DNA from: Treponema sp.
GTDB lineage: Bacteria > Spirochaetota > Spirochaetia > Treponematales > Breznakiellaceae
Assembly (NCBI GenBank): GCA_031279205.1
Contig: JAITIX010000149.1
Span: 1-40,850, forward strand
DNA length: 40,850 nt
Reading direction: 5' to 3'
Every line of letters begins with the position of its first letter. The first letter of the stretch is position 1. Shown in pieces: positions 23,247 to 31,952 of the stretch. The translations under genes were made by a program, and so were the position numbers. The notes beneath the pieces are model-generated. The model ran no database searches and was not told the DNA's origin. It saw only the letters and a program-made list of their open reading frames with translations.

Positions 23247-24858
23247 GGATGCGCCCCGGCAGGTTTCTGCCCGTCGGGGTTTTTCTGTCTTTTATAAAAA
23301 CAAGGCTCTTCTTTCGCTTATAGACCCGATTGCTCAGGCGGAACGCCTGGTTGCGTCGTTGTCTGTTTCAGCTAAGACCCTGTATGTCTGTCCATCGCCC
23401 CTGTATGCGTATGGGCTTGCGAGCCTGCTTGAGCGGCTTGACGCGGATTCGGCGGTTCTTTGCGTGGAGGCTGACGAACAGCTTTTTACGCTGGCGCGTG
23501 AGGCGCTTGGGGCGCTGAACGATTCCCGCCTCTGTCTTGTGTTTGCGGGACGCGGCACGGCGCCTGTACGCATCTTTGTTAAGAACCGCTGGGGGAGCTG
23601 TGCGTTCCGGCGCGTGGAACTGCTCCGGCTTACCGGCGGCTGGCAGCTTTTTCCGGCTTTATACGAGGAACTGCTTGCAGCGCTGCGGCGGGACTTGCTC
23701 ACCGGCCTGAGTAACGCTCTGACGCTGACGCGGCTGGGGCGCTTGTATATCAGAAACGCGGTTCGCAATCTCCCGCTGCTTGCCCATTCCCTTAGCTTTG
23801 GCGCGATTGCCGCGCGTTTCGGCGCCGCGCCGGTACTCGTGCTGGGCGCCGGACCCTCGCTGGACGCGGTGTTAGACTGCCTTGCCCCTGATCCTGCGGT
23901 TCACGCACGGGAAACCCGGCCATTCCGCATTGTGTGCGTGGACACGAGTCTGGGTGCGTTACGGGCGCGGGATATACCGCCCGATCTGGTGGTCGCGCTG
24001 GAGAGTCAGCACTGGAACCTGCGTGATTTTGTCGGACTCGGCGGCTGGAACGCGCCGCTTGCCATGGACCTTTCAGCCCTTCCCGCGACAAAGGACACGC
24101 TTGGCGGCGAACTTGCGCTCTTTGCCACTGAATGGACACCTCTGAGATTCTTCACGCGGCTCAAAGCAGCCGGACTCATGCCGGAAACATTCCCGCCGCT
24201 GGGTTCCGTTGGTTTAAGTGCAGTGGCTATAGCGCTGCGCGTGAGTGTGGGTACGCTTGTTGTGGCTGGTCTGGACTTTTCCTTCACCCTCGACCATTAC
24301 CACGCCCGCGGCACGCCGAGCCATCGGGAACTTCTGCGCCGGCAGAACCGCCTGAACAGCCCGATCAATGCCGCTGCCGCGTTTCGCGCCGGAACCTTTA
24401 TAGCCCGCTCAAAGTCAGGTCTCCCAACGCGAAGCGATCCTGCGCTGAACACCTACCGTAACCTTTTTGAGGATGCGTTCTCCGGCGAACCCCGACTGTA
24501 TGACATTGAAGGCCCCGGACTGTCGCTGGGGCTGAACACCCTATCCATACAAGCGACGCTTGCGCTTTTGCGCAACGCTCCGCCAGCTCCCGCCAAGCCG
24601 TTCGTTTCCCCGCGTATCGAAGCGTCCACCATAAGCAACTTTATCCAGAACGAGGTAGCCATGCTCCATAGCCTGAAAGCCATACTCTGCGGAGACCGGT
24701 CTGCTTCGCCAGAAGAACGAGAACACCTGCTCCTCGCCTGTGATTATCTCTGGGCGCATTTCCCAGACCGCGCTGGCAAAGCGCCGCTGGCAACGGACAT
24801 TTCGTTTCTCAAACGGGTTCGCATGGAAATCGATCCCATGCTGAGGCTTTTCTCCTAA
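23206..24858 (+). CDS. DUF115 / Maf-like (6-hydroxymethylpterin pyrophosphokinase-like) protein
   Basis: About 550 residues. The central domain has VLGAGPSLDAVL (about residues 210-222) and VCVDTSLGALRARDIPPDLV, the nucleotide-binding pattern of DUF115, followed by LVVAGLDFSF. In flagellated bacteria such proteins (motility-accessory factor, Maf) modify flagellin with nonulosonic acids; spirochaete members are often annotated as motility-associated glycosyltransferases. It is cytoplasmic. Family homology begins near GFSVFYKNKALLSL, so translation must start at ATG 23206 or GTG 23194, inside the previous gene (41-bp overlap) and before the terminator hairpin. Ribosome site weak. The substrate is not known from the sequence. 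Confidence 0.75.
   Translation: MTSSPTRISNTSSEDAPRQVSARRGFSVFYKNKALLSLIDPIAQAERLVASLSVSAKTLYVCPSPLYAYGLASLLERLDADSAVLCVEADEQLFTLAREALGALNDSRLCLVFAGRGTAPVRIFVKNRWGSCAFRRVELLRLTGGWQLFPALYEELLAALRRDLLTGLSNALTLTRLGRLYIRNAVRNLPLLAHSLSFGAIAARFGAAPVLVLGAGPSLDAVLDCLAPDPAVHARETRPFRIVCVDTSLGALRARDIPPDLVVALESQHWNLRDFVGLGGWNAPLAMDLSALPATKDTLGGELALFATEWTPLRFFTRLKAAGLMPETFPPLGSVGLSAVAIALRVSVGTLVVAGLDFSFTLDHYHARGTPSHRELLRRQNRLNSPINAAAAFRAGTFIARSKSGLPTRSDPALNTYRNLFEDAFSGEPRLYDIEGPGLSLGLNTLSIQATLALLRNAPPAPAKPFVSPRIEASTISNFIQNEVAMLHSLKAILCGDRSASPEEREHLLLACDYLWAHFPDRAGKAPLATDISFLKRVRMEIDPMLRLFS
23254..23284 (+). terminator. Intrinsic terminator after the chaperone gene
   Basis: CCCCG (23254-23258) pairs with CGGGG (23275-23279); inside, GCAG/CTGC pairs around a GTTT loop; TTTTT follows at once. 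The element lies 8 bp after the chaperone stop, yet inside the reading frame of the next gene, whose start is upstream. It should lower read-through into that gene. Confidence 0.8.
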
Positions 24859-24919
24859 GCTCCTCTACCAATCTTTCCGAATTAGAACATAGTGAGCCTA
24901 TCAAACGTCAGTTAGACCA

Positions 24920-24945
24920 TAGCTTAACATGAGTTCGACGAGTTC
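24920..24945. repeat. Second copy of the TTAAC-GAGTTCGAC element
   Basis: TAGCTTAACATGAGTTCGAC at 24920-24939 matches 5194-5213 at 18 of 20 positions; GAGTTC recurs at 24940-24945. The preceding CCATAGCTTA is also shared with 5168-5177. The rest of the gap 24859-25094 holds an AGAGCGCTCT palindrome (24984-24993) and the alternative hairpins described next, but no gene. Confidence 0.6.
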
Positions 24946-25020
24946 CTAAAATAGAGAAAGCCGCTTTCCAACTAAGTTATGGGAGAGCGCTCTGGCCTAG
25001 AGCGAGCGTGTTGCAGCTTG

Positions 25021-25062
25021 GAGTATATCTAACCTATACGTTAGATACACTCTAACGTATAG
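25021..25062 (+). promoter_or_regulatory. Two mutually exclusive hairpins upstream of the chemoreceptor gene
   Basis: Hairpin 1: TATCTAAC (25026-25033) with GTTAGATA (25040-25047), extendable by GAGT/ACTC to 25021-25052 with one mismatch. Hairpin 2: CTATACGTTAGA (25034-25045) with TCTAACGTATAG (25051-25062), a perfect 12-bp stem with 5-nt loop. They share 25040-25045 and cannot coexist, as in attenuators or thermosensors. They end 32 bp before the start codon; no T-run follows, so control would act on translation or RNA stability. As DNA the site is also a good palindromic operator. Confidence 0.6.
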
Positions 25063-25094
25063 TTGAAACTAGGGTTATCAAGGAGTTTTTATTC

Positions 25095-26960
25095 ATGAAT
25101 AATACGCAAGGGTCTTATCGTGTATTGATCGTCGGTTGCTTGATGGCAAGCATCGCGGTGGTTTTTATCTCTGTGTTTGTATTTCGGAGCGCCGCGCCCG
25201 CCTCCGTATGGGCGCTACCTACGCTGGGCGGCGTGAGTTTCTTGTTCGCTGGCGTGCTTGGTTACGTACTGTGGAAAGTCGGGAGTCCTCTGGGGGAAGA
25301 TTTTCAACAGTTTGAAGCCAAGCCAGACATGAAAGAGGCCGCGCTCAGGCAGCTTGGCGCATTCCCTTTACGCGCTCTCGCAATCTATGCGGTGGTACTG
25401 GTGGTGTACATCGCGGCTATCACGTTAATTATGGGGACGCTGGGGCTACGCAACGAGCAGAAACTTCCGCTTGCCCTGTTTCAGTTCGCTTTCGGGCTTT
25501 TGTTTGGTTGTTGTCTGTATATTAACTCAGATCGGGAGGTAACGAGGTTTCTGCTTTTGCAGTCCATTGTTTCTTATCCCCGTGCAATCAGGGAACAGCG
25601 GCAATACCGCAAGTTCTTCATCATACCGACCGTGGTGGCCTTCATGCTGTTGATACTGGGCGCTGCCTCCGCGCTGCTCTTGTTTGATGCCCAGGCGCAT
25701 ACCCCCGTGCTGCTCAACAGGATGATTAGCGCCATTGTGATCGGCGCTTTGATCTTCTTCACGTTTGTTATTGTTCTCATGATTACCATATCAAAGGTTC
25801 ACCAGGTCATCTATAACTCAATCCTCGACCAAACCCAGCAGATTGCCATCGGGGAGCGGGACCTGCATAAGCGTATAACCATAAGCTCGGTTGATGAACT
25901 GGGTTCCATCGCGGGCATGGTCAATGAATTCTGTGAAGGGCTTGCATTCGCCATTGGCGAAATCAAACGCATCCAGTTGGAATTCATGACTCTGGGTGAA
26001 GAACTGCGGAAGAATGCCCAATCAAGCGCAGGTACGATAAGGCGCATTTCCACCGATATAAGCGTGGTGAGGGAAAAGGCGCTTATCGAAGCGAGTAACG
26101 TTACTGAATCCTCCGGCCTGATAGAAGAAATGGCCAAAATCACCAATAGTATGGAAGCCTTGATAAACAATCAGTCCAAGTGCGTTGGAAGTGCGTCCGC
26201 AAGTGTGGAAGAGATTTTTGGTAAAGTCAACTCCATAAGCAGCTCCATCAATGTTATGGCGGAGCAGTTTGCTGAACTTATCAGCCTTTCACACCGGGGG
26301 GAACAGGCTCAGATTGAATCCATGCAGAAGATCGAACTTATAGCTACGCGCTCGGAATCGCTGCTTGAGGCGAACAAGGTGATTGCCGCTATTGCCAGTC
26401 AGACCAATTTACTTGCCATGAACGCCGCGATTGAGGCGGCTCACGCGGGCGCATCTGGTCAAGGCTTTGCCGTAGTCGCGGACGAGATACGCAGGCTGGC
26501 CGAGACTTCGGCGGTACAGACCAAGAACATCAGGTCTGAAATCAATCTGGTTCAGCAGGCAATCGCTGAGGTGGTAAGCACGTCAAAGGCGTCCCAGACC
26601 GTGTTTTCCCAAGTGTCCGAGCGCATTGAGAAAACCGATCAAGTTGTTATTGAGGTTAAGGAAGCGATGAATGAGCAGAAAGCTAGTTCAACCCAGATTC
26701 TGGATACCTTTAAGGTTGTGAATGAGCTTACGTTCAATGTGCGAAACAACGCCAAGGAGATGAATACCAGCGCCGCCATTGTTCAGAAAGGAATGAAAGA
26801 ACTGCTTGATGCCTCCAGAGAGATTCAGAAGCATATTGAGCAAATCGCCAGCGGTTTCAGCGAAGTCGAAGCTGGCGCGAGTTTGGTTTCCACTGTTGCT
26901 GAGAAAACCGTGAAAAACATCCATGTTATGGAAGCTGCCATAGGCCAGTTCAAAACCTGA
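25095..26960 (+). CDS. Methyl-accepting chemotaxis protein with six-helix membrane domain
   Basis: 621 residues. Six hydrophobic segments occupy the first 230 residues, with no sizeable periplasmic loop, so sensing must occur in the membrane or cytoplasm. A HAMP-like segment (about 230-285, [12 protein letters not shown]) leads to a long coiled coil whose tip reads [17 protein letters not shown] and [14 protein letters not shown] (about 435-475), the CheA/CheW-binding hairpin. It controls flagellar motor bias through CheA. There is no C-terminal receptor pentapeptide for CheR/CheB tethering. SD AAGGAG. The promoter region carries alternative hairpins. Confidence 0.93.
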   Translation: MNNTQGSYRVLIVGCLMASIAVVFISVFVFRSAAPASVWALPTLGGVSFLFAGVLGYVLWKVGSPLGEDFQQFEAKPDMKEAALRQLGAFPLRALAIYAVVLVVYIAAITLIMGTLGLRNEQKLPLALFQFAFGLLFGCCLYINSDREVTRFLLLQSIVSYPRAIREQRQYRKFFIIPTVVAFMLLILGAASALLLFDAQAHTPVLLNRMISAIVIGALIFFTFVIVLMITISKVHQVIYNSILDQTQQIAIGERDLHKRITISSVDELGSIAGMVNEFCEGLAFAIGEIKRIQLEFMTLGEELRKNAQSSAGTIRRISTDISVVREKALIEASNVTESSGLIEEMAKITNSMEALINNQSKCVGSASASVEEIFGKVNSISSSINVMAEQFAELISLSHRGEQAQIESMQKIELIATRSESLLEANKVIAAIASQTNLLAMNAAIEAAHAGASGQGFAVVADEIRRLAETSAVQTKNIRSEINLVQQAIAEVVSTSKASQTVFSQVSERIEKTDQVVIEVKEAMNEQKASSTQILDTFKVVNELTFNVRNNAKEMNTSAAIVQKGMKELLDASREIQKHIEQIASGFSEVEAGASLVSTVAEKTVKNIHVMEAAIGQFKT

Positions 26961-26973
26961 AACACGACAAGCA

Positions 26974-27003
26974 TTGATCTATGTAAAGAAGTGGTTGTAT
27001 AAT
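26974..27003 (+). promoter_or_regulatory. Promoter of the lipoprotein / beta-helix operon
   Basis: TTGATC (26974-26979), 18-nt spacer, perfect TATAAT (26998-27003). The start codon of the lipoprotein gene follows at 27035 with an AGGGGGAAG ribosome site. This is the best -10 match in the window. Confidence 0.65.
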
Positions 27004-27034
27004 CAATCCAGTCTTTCATTAGGGGGAAGTTTTT

Positions 27035-27880
27035 ATGAAACTCAAAAGGTTGAGATACACGTTAGCTGTGGGAGCTTGTGCTGTTTTTCTGTTTTCGGGG
27101 TGCGCAACGACTCGGGTTACTGACTTACAGAATGAAAACCTTGAATTGAATCAGAGGATAGATGAACTGGAAGCGGAACTGGCCAGTGAACAGGCTAAAC
27201 AAAGTCTGGGGGATCAAAGGATAAGCGAACTGGAGGAGGAATTGGCCAGTGAACAGGCTAAACGTGAGTCTATCGAAAACAGTGCAAGGCTGGTTTCCGT
27301 TCAAACCAATGAGGAGAGCATTACTTCTCTACGGGCGGAACTTGATCGACTAAAATTCTTGAATGAGATTTTGCTTGAGGCGAGCGGGACTAGCACGTTG
27401 ACGATCAAGCCGGCTGAGACCCTGCTTACCGTTGGTACGGGACGAATTTGCGTAACTCAGGCTGTGAACAACAGTGGATTTCTGGGTTTTCTCTCAGCGG
27501 AGAACCGGCCTGATGATCGGGGGAGAAGCTCAGCCAGCTCTGCTCAGGCGGTGGGTGTTTCATGGCTTGACGCGGTGCGGTACTGCAACTGGCTCAGCGC
27601 CCAATGGCAGTATGACACCTACTACTCCATCAAAGGGACTGAGGTGCAGCTCAATCTGAGTGGCAGAAAAAATGGATATCGCCTGCCTTCGCAGGCTGAG
27701 CTTGACGTGAGTGTGCGGAATGGCTTCCTGAGTATGGACGCTGTTTCGAGGATAGGGCTTTTGAGTTCGGAACCGAATAGAGCGTATCGTTATGATCGGA
27801 CGAGGAATGGCCTCGTTCCCCTTGACGCTTCGCTTCCCGTTAACAATATAGGATTTATGGTAGTAAGAAATGAAAACTAA
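27035..27880 (+). CDS. Lipoprotein with coiled coil and formylglycine-enzyme-like fold
   Basis: 281 residues. Signal peptide and lipobox FLFSGC give lipidation at about Cys23. Residues 30-90 form a coiled coil built from two copies of a 21-residue block (ELEAELASEQAK, ELEEELASEQAK). The C-terminal 150 residues match the FGE-sulfatase/SUMF1 (C-type-lectin-like) fold: VSWLDAVRYCNWLSAQ, YRLPSQAELDVSVRNG and the closing NNIGFMVVRN. The fold is common in surface or ligand-binding proteins; the catalytic cysteines of true formylglycine enzymes are not seen. It should be anchored in a membrane, perhaps displayed. It overlaps the next gene by 11 bp, so the two are coupled and may work together. Confidence 0.82.
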   Translation: MKLKRLRYTLAVGACAVFLFSGCATTRVTDLQNENLELNQRIDELEAELASEQAKQSLGDQRISELEEELASEQAKRESIENSARLVSVQTNEESITSLRAELDRLKFLNEILLEASGTSTLTIKPAETLLTVGTGRICVTQAVNNSGFLGFLSAENRPDDRGRSSASSAQAVGVSWLDAVRYCNWLSAQWQYDTYYSIKGTEVQLNLSGRKNGYRLPSQAELDVSVRNGFLSMDAVSRIGLLSSEPNRAYRYDRTRNGLVPLDASLPVNNIGFMVVRNEN

Positions 27881-30800
27881 CAAACACTTTCTTTGGGGAA
27901 CTTTATTCCTGTTTATTATGGTGCTTGTCGTGGGTCATGTTTTTGCGCAGACCTCTGTTGACGATATCACGGCAAATTTGACCGATAACTTCACTCTGTA
28001 TGAGCGTTATCTGCCGAACACCCTGCTCAATCAGTTACGCGCTATCCGCAACCGGATCATAAGCAGGCCAGATGAGGCAGCAACGGTCATTGATGCTATG
28101 CGGGACATCATTGTTGAGTGCGATAATACGGCGTATCAGAATGTGCTGGCGAAGCTCTCTGAGATGGGCAAGAAAGACGAGCGGCTCAGTTCGTATCAAA
28201 ACAGGTACGAGGTACAGGAACTGCACCGGCGGTTTTTAACGCTCAATGAAAAGGCGCAAATTTCGATTGAAGAGATACGAAACGATGTCAACGCCATTGA
28301 ATCGCTCTATGACGCGCTTGATCAGCAGTATGCCGATCTGGTGGTGTTGAGCGGTGTCGCTGAAAGTACCTATGTGGTCCAGACCGGGGATTCTTTGCGT
28401 GGAATTGCGGATCGGCTCTACGGCGCTGCGTCGCGGTGGCGCGACATCTATGTCCTGAATCAGGACATAATCCAGAATCCTGACTTCATTCTTCCTAGTA
28501 TGGTACTGCGGCTCCCGGTTTCCGAGGATCAGCAATCGCCCACTATCTTGTCTGAGCCGTACAGTGGACAGAACCTGGCGGCAGCGACGCGGGTTACGTC
28601 GAGTTCCAACAGCTACTATGTCAAGTCCAGTGGGAACGACGCCAACAACGGGTTTACTGAAGACACTGCCTTCAAAACCCTGTTGCAGGCTGTTCAGGCA
28701 GCCTCAAGCGGCTCGATCAAGACGATCACGGTCGTTGGACGGCTCGAAATAAACAGCGAGCGGGACATTATCAAGGATACGGGCGCGGCTGAGATCATCA
28801 TAACTGGAAGCGCGATAGAGCCTGCCATACTGACGCCATGGGACTTATTCTGTAGTGTTTTGGTTCAGGGGAATTCAAACATCCGCTTTGAGCAGATCAC
28901 GATCCGCGATTTTGACAATGGCGGCCTTGTGGTACAGGATGCCACGGTTACGCTTGGTGCGGGCGTGCGGATAACCGCCAACAATAGCTATGGCGGAGGA
29001 GGTCTGCGGATCAAGAACGGCAGAGTTATCATGCAGAATGGCTCAGAAATCGTGAATAACGAGTATTCCGAGGTTTATGAAAACATGGGTGGCTATGGCG
29101 CGGGCGTGGAATTAGACGGTGGTTCCCTTACCATGATGGAAGGGAGCAGAATCGCCGGTAATATCGCCCACGGGGTTGGCGGTGGCGTTTATATATCAGC
29201 AGGCTCCTTTGTTATGAGAGGGGGCAGCATTGCTGGCAATCAAAGCAAACGCGCACGGGGTGGCGGTGTCTATGTTGCGGGTGGTTCCTTTGAGATAAGT
29301 GGTGGGGACATTTCTGGTAATATTGGGTACTCTGGCGATGCGGTGTATGTCGCTCAGGCTGGTTCTTTCAGTAATCGCGGTGGTACGATTGCTACAGCCA
29401 TTGTGGACGAGAGAGCGTTCAACCCAATCGCTCCCCCAGCTGCGAGCTTGGCTGGCTATGAATCTCATACGATTCAACCTGGTGAGTACCTGCGGGTGAT
29501 TGCCGCACGTGTTTATGGCGATGAGACACGGTGGCCAGAGATATATAGAGCGAATCGGGACAACATCTCGGATCCTGACTTCATCATCGCCAATAGCGTG
29601 TTACAGATTCCGCGCCCTGAGGTATCTGAACCAATTGCTTCAATGCTGGGGATAACGCAAATGCCGGCGCAAAGCGCAAGCGTTGCGTCTCAGTCTCCGA
29701 TTCTCGCCGGCATTACCACCTACTATGTAAGGGCCAGCGGGAATGATACGAACAGTGGGCTGAGTGAGACTGAGTCTTTCAAGACACTAACGCGGGCGCT
29801 TAACGCGGCGGCAGATTCTTCAATAAAGAAGGTTACGGTCATTGGTACACTCGAAATGACTGATATTGACACACTCACGATTCAGAACACCGGTGCGGAT
29901 GAAATAATCATAAGCGGTAAGTCAAACGTAGGAGAGACCGCGATTCTAAGGCGGAGGTCTGATTCCCAATGGTGGAAAACCCTTACGATTAGCGGCAATT
30001 CAAATATACGCTTTGAGTACATCACGATTTCAGGTGGAACTTATGGCGGACTTGTGATCCAGGATGCTACGGTCACGCTTGGACCTGGGGCGCGAGTGAG
30101 GGACAATACCAGCGCCTATGGAGGTGGTGGCGGCGTATACATAGCGAATGGCAGATTCACCATGCTTGAAGGAGCGGAAATCTTGAATAACGCCAGTATA
30201 CTCAACGAGCCTGATGAGCGTGTAGGGTATGGCGGTGGCGTGGTTCTGGAGAGCGGCAGCTTTACCATGATGGGGGGAACTATCACGGGTAATACCGCCG
30301 ATACTGTCGGCGGCGGCGTGTATGTAGAGGGTGGTTCGTTTGTAGTGGTTAATGGCCGAATCACCGGCAACTCAAGCAGATTCGCCGGTGGCGCTGTCTA
30401 TGTGGCGGGAGGCTCCTTTGTAATGACTGGAGCCGGTGTTGTGGCTAATAACATTGCTCAATATGGCGCTGGTGTGTATGTGGAGGATGGCACATCGGTC
30501 ATGATCAATGGTTCCATATCTGGTAATACCAGCGATTATGGCGACGCGGTGTATGTTGGCTTAAAAGGTTCCTTTAAGCAGTTTGGCGGTTCCATTGAAG
30601 GCGCACTGGAAAACATGAGTGTTATTGACGCAGCGGACCTGGCAACAACTGGTTCTGGCAGATCAAGCTATTATGTGTCCGCCAAAGGCAATGACGCTAA
30701 TGAAGGAACACGGGAAAACTCGGCGCTCAGGACCATGGCAAAGGCGCTTGAGTTGGTAAAGCAAAGCAATGTGAAAGTTATTACCGTCATTGGGTCGCTG

Positions 30801-31952
30801 GAAGGAACAACGCGGATTGAAAACATGGGTGGGCTTGAGATACTCATCACCGGAAAAGACCAGGCCACAGAGGTGGAGAAGGCTGTGTTTAAGGGCCCGG
30901 CCACAGAACCGGCATTCGATATTTCCGGCCAGTCAAAGATACGGGTTGAACATATCACGGTTTCTGCCGGCGCAGGGGGCGCATTCAGGATACAAGACAG
31001 GGAGGCGAGTCTTACACTGGGAACTAAAACGCGGATTCTCGGCACACCAGACACGATTACGGTTGGAGTGGTGCTTGAAAACGACGCCACCCTAATTATG
31101 TGCGATGACGCCAGCATTTCAAACATCAATACCTCAAGCAGCGCGGTGTATGTTGCAAAGGGAACCTTCACCATGACTGATAACGCGCTTATCGCGCGGA
31201 ATTCAACGCAAGCCCATGGCGGCGGCGTCCACATCAGGGACGGCGTGTTTACCATGCAGGGAAGCGCCAAAATATCTGGCAACAAGTCAGAGGCCAATGG
31301 CGGCGGCGTCTGTATCGATCAAGGCTCGTTCAGTATGCAGGAAAACGCGCTTATCTCGGATAACACGACGCTTGGTTACGGCGGCGGCGTCTTTATGAAT
31401 CAGGTGAGTCAGGAGACTCCCTCGTTTACCATGCGGGACATGGCGTTGATTTCAGGAAACACCGCCGAAAAGTTTGGTGGCGGAGTATATATCATTGGCG
31501 AGATGAGCCTATCGGGAAACACGCGCATTTCTGATAACACCGCGCTCTTTGGCGGCGGCGTGGCTATCTCTGCCGACAGCTCGCTCTCATTGTGGGAGAA
31601 CACAAAGATCACCGCTAACCGGGCAAGCGGCGCTGATAGTTTTGGCGGCGGGGTACTGGGTCTGGATAAGACCAGTAGGATAACGCTGGGCGGTAACGCG
31701 GTTCTGTCGGGAAATATAGCGGACTATGGTGGTGGCGCGGCAACCTATGGCACAATTGTTGGAGAAACGAACATAGCGATTAGCGCTAACCGGGCGCTCA
31801 AGGGCGGCGGTGGTGTGGTCTTGCTTTTCAAAAACGCCAGTGATCTTCAAGAAGAAAACAGAGCCGAGATCACAAATCTGTTTGAAAAGGTGTATGGCAA
31901 TATCGCCCCTGGGGACCCAAAAGAGGCGGATATTGCTTTAAGGCAGTTCTAG
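27870..31952 (+). CDS. Large secreted LysM / parallel beta-helix protein
   Basis: 1360 residues with a signal peptide (cleavage after VFA, about residue 26). An alpha-helical N-terminal region (30-165) is followed by LysM 1 (about 167-217, YVVQTGDSLRGIADRLYG) and a first beta-helix block opening with YYVKSSGNDANNG (about 248). LysM 2 (about 532-581, HTIQPGEYLRVIAARVYG) leads to block two opening YYVRASGNDTNSG (about 617), and block three opens YYVSAKGNDANEG (about 933). The blocks contain repeated GGGVYV and SGNTA turns, typical of right-handed parallel beta-helices. LysM binds peptidoglycan glycan, so this is probably a wall-associated or exported surface protein. It is not an autotransporter, as no C-terminal barrel is present. 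Confidence 0.88.
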   Translation: MKTNKHFLWGTLFLFIMVLVVGHVFAQTSVDDITANLTDNFTLYERYLPNTLLNQLRAIRNRIISRPDEAATVIDAMRDIIVECDNTAYQNVLAKLSEMGKKDERLSSYQNRYEVQELHRRFLTLNEKAQISIEEIRNDVNAIESLYDALDQQYADLVVLSGVAESTYVVQTGDSLRGIADRLYGAASRWRDIYVLNQDIIQNPDFILPSMVLRLPVSEDQQSPTILSEPYSGQNLAAATRVTSSSNSYYVKSSGNDANNGFTEDTAFKTLLQAVQAASSGSIKTITVVGRLEINSERDIIKDTGAAEIIITGSAIEPAILTPWDLFCSVLVQGNSNIRFEQITIRDFDNGGLVVQDATVTLGAGVRITANNSYGGGGLRIKNGRVIMQNGSEIVNNEYSEVYENMGGYGAGVELDGGSLTMMEGSRIAGNIAHGVGGGVYISAGSFVMRGGSIAGNQSKRARGGGVYVAGGSFEISGGDISGNIGYSGDAVYVAQAGSFSNRGGTIATAIVDERAFNPIAPPAASLAGYESHTIQPGEYLRVIAARVYGDETRWPEIYRANRDNISDPDFIIANSVLQIPRPEVSEPIASMLGITQMPAQSASVASQSPILAGITTYYVRASGNDTNSGLSETESFKTLTRALNAAADSSIKKVTVIGTLEMTDIDTLTIQNTGADEIIISGKSNVGETAILRRRSDSQWWKTLTISGNSNIRFEYITISGGTYGGLVIQDATVTLGPGARVRDNTSAYGGGGGVYIANGRFTMLEGAEILNNASILNEPDERVGYGGGVVLESGSFTMMGGTITGNTADTVGGGVYVEGGSFVVVNGRITGNSSRFAGGAVYVAGGSFVMTGAGVVANNIAQYGAGVYVEDGTSVMINGSISGNTSDYGDAVYVGLKGSFKQFGGSIEGALENMSVIDAADLATTGSGRSSYYVSAKGNDANEGTRENSALRTMAKALELVKQSNVKVITVIGSLEGTTRIENMGGLEILITGKDQATEVEKAVFKGPATEPAFDISGQSKIRVEHITVSAGAGGAFRIQDREASLTLGTKTRILGTPDTITVGVVLENDATLIMCDDASISNINTSSSAVYVAKGTFTMTDNALIARNSTQAHGGGVHIRDGVFTMQGSAKISGNKSEANGGGVCIDQGSFSMQENALISDNTTLGYGGGVFMNQVSQETPSFTMRDMALISGNTAEKFGGGVYIIGEMSLSGNTRISDNTALFGGGVAISADSSLSLWENTKITANRASGADSFGGGVLGLDKTSRITLGGNAVLSGNIADYGGGAATYGTIVGETNIAISANRALKGGGGVVLLFKNASDLQEENRAEITNLFEKVYGNIAPGDPKEADIALRQF

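Noticed and set aside
27035-31952. Diversity-generating retroelement with the lectin-fold lipoprotein as variable protein
   Set aside because: The fold resembles treponemal variable proteins, but no reverse transcriptase gene or template repeat is present in the window.
27870-31952. Autotransporter / Pmp protein
   Set aside because: The beta-helix resembles passenger domains, but no C-terminal membrane barrel follows and LysM domains point to peptidoglycan.
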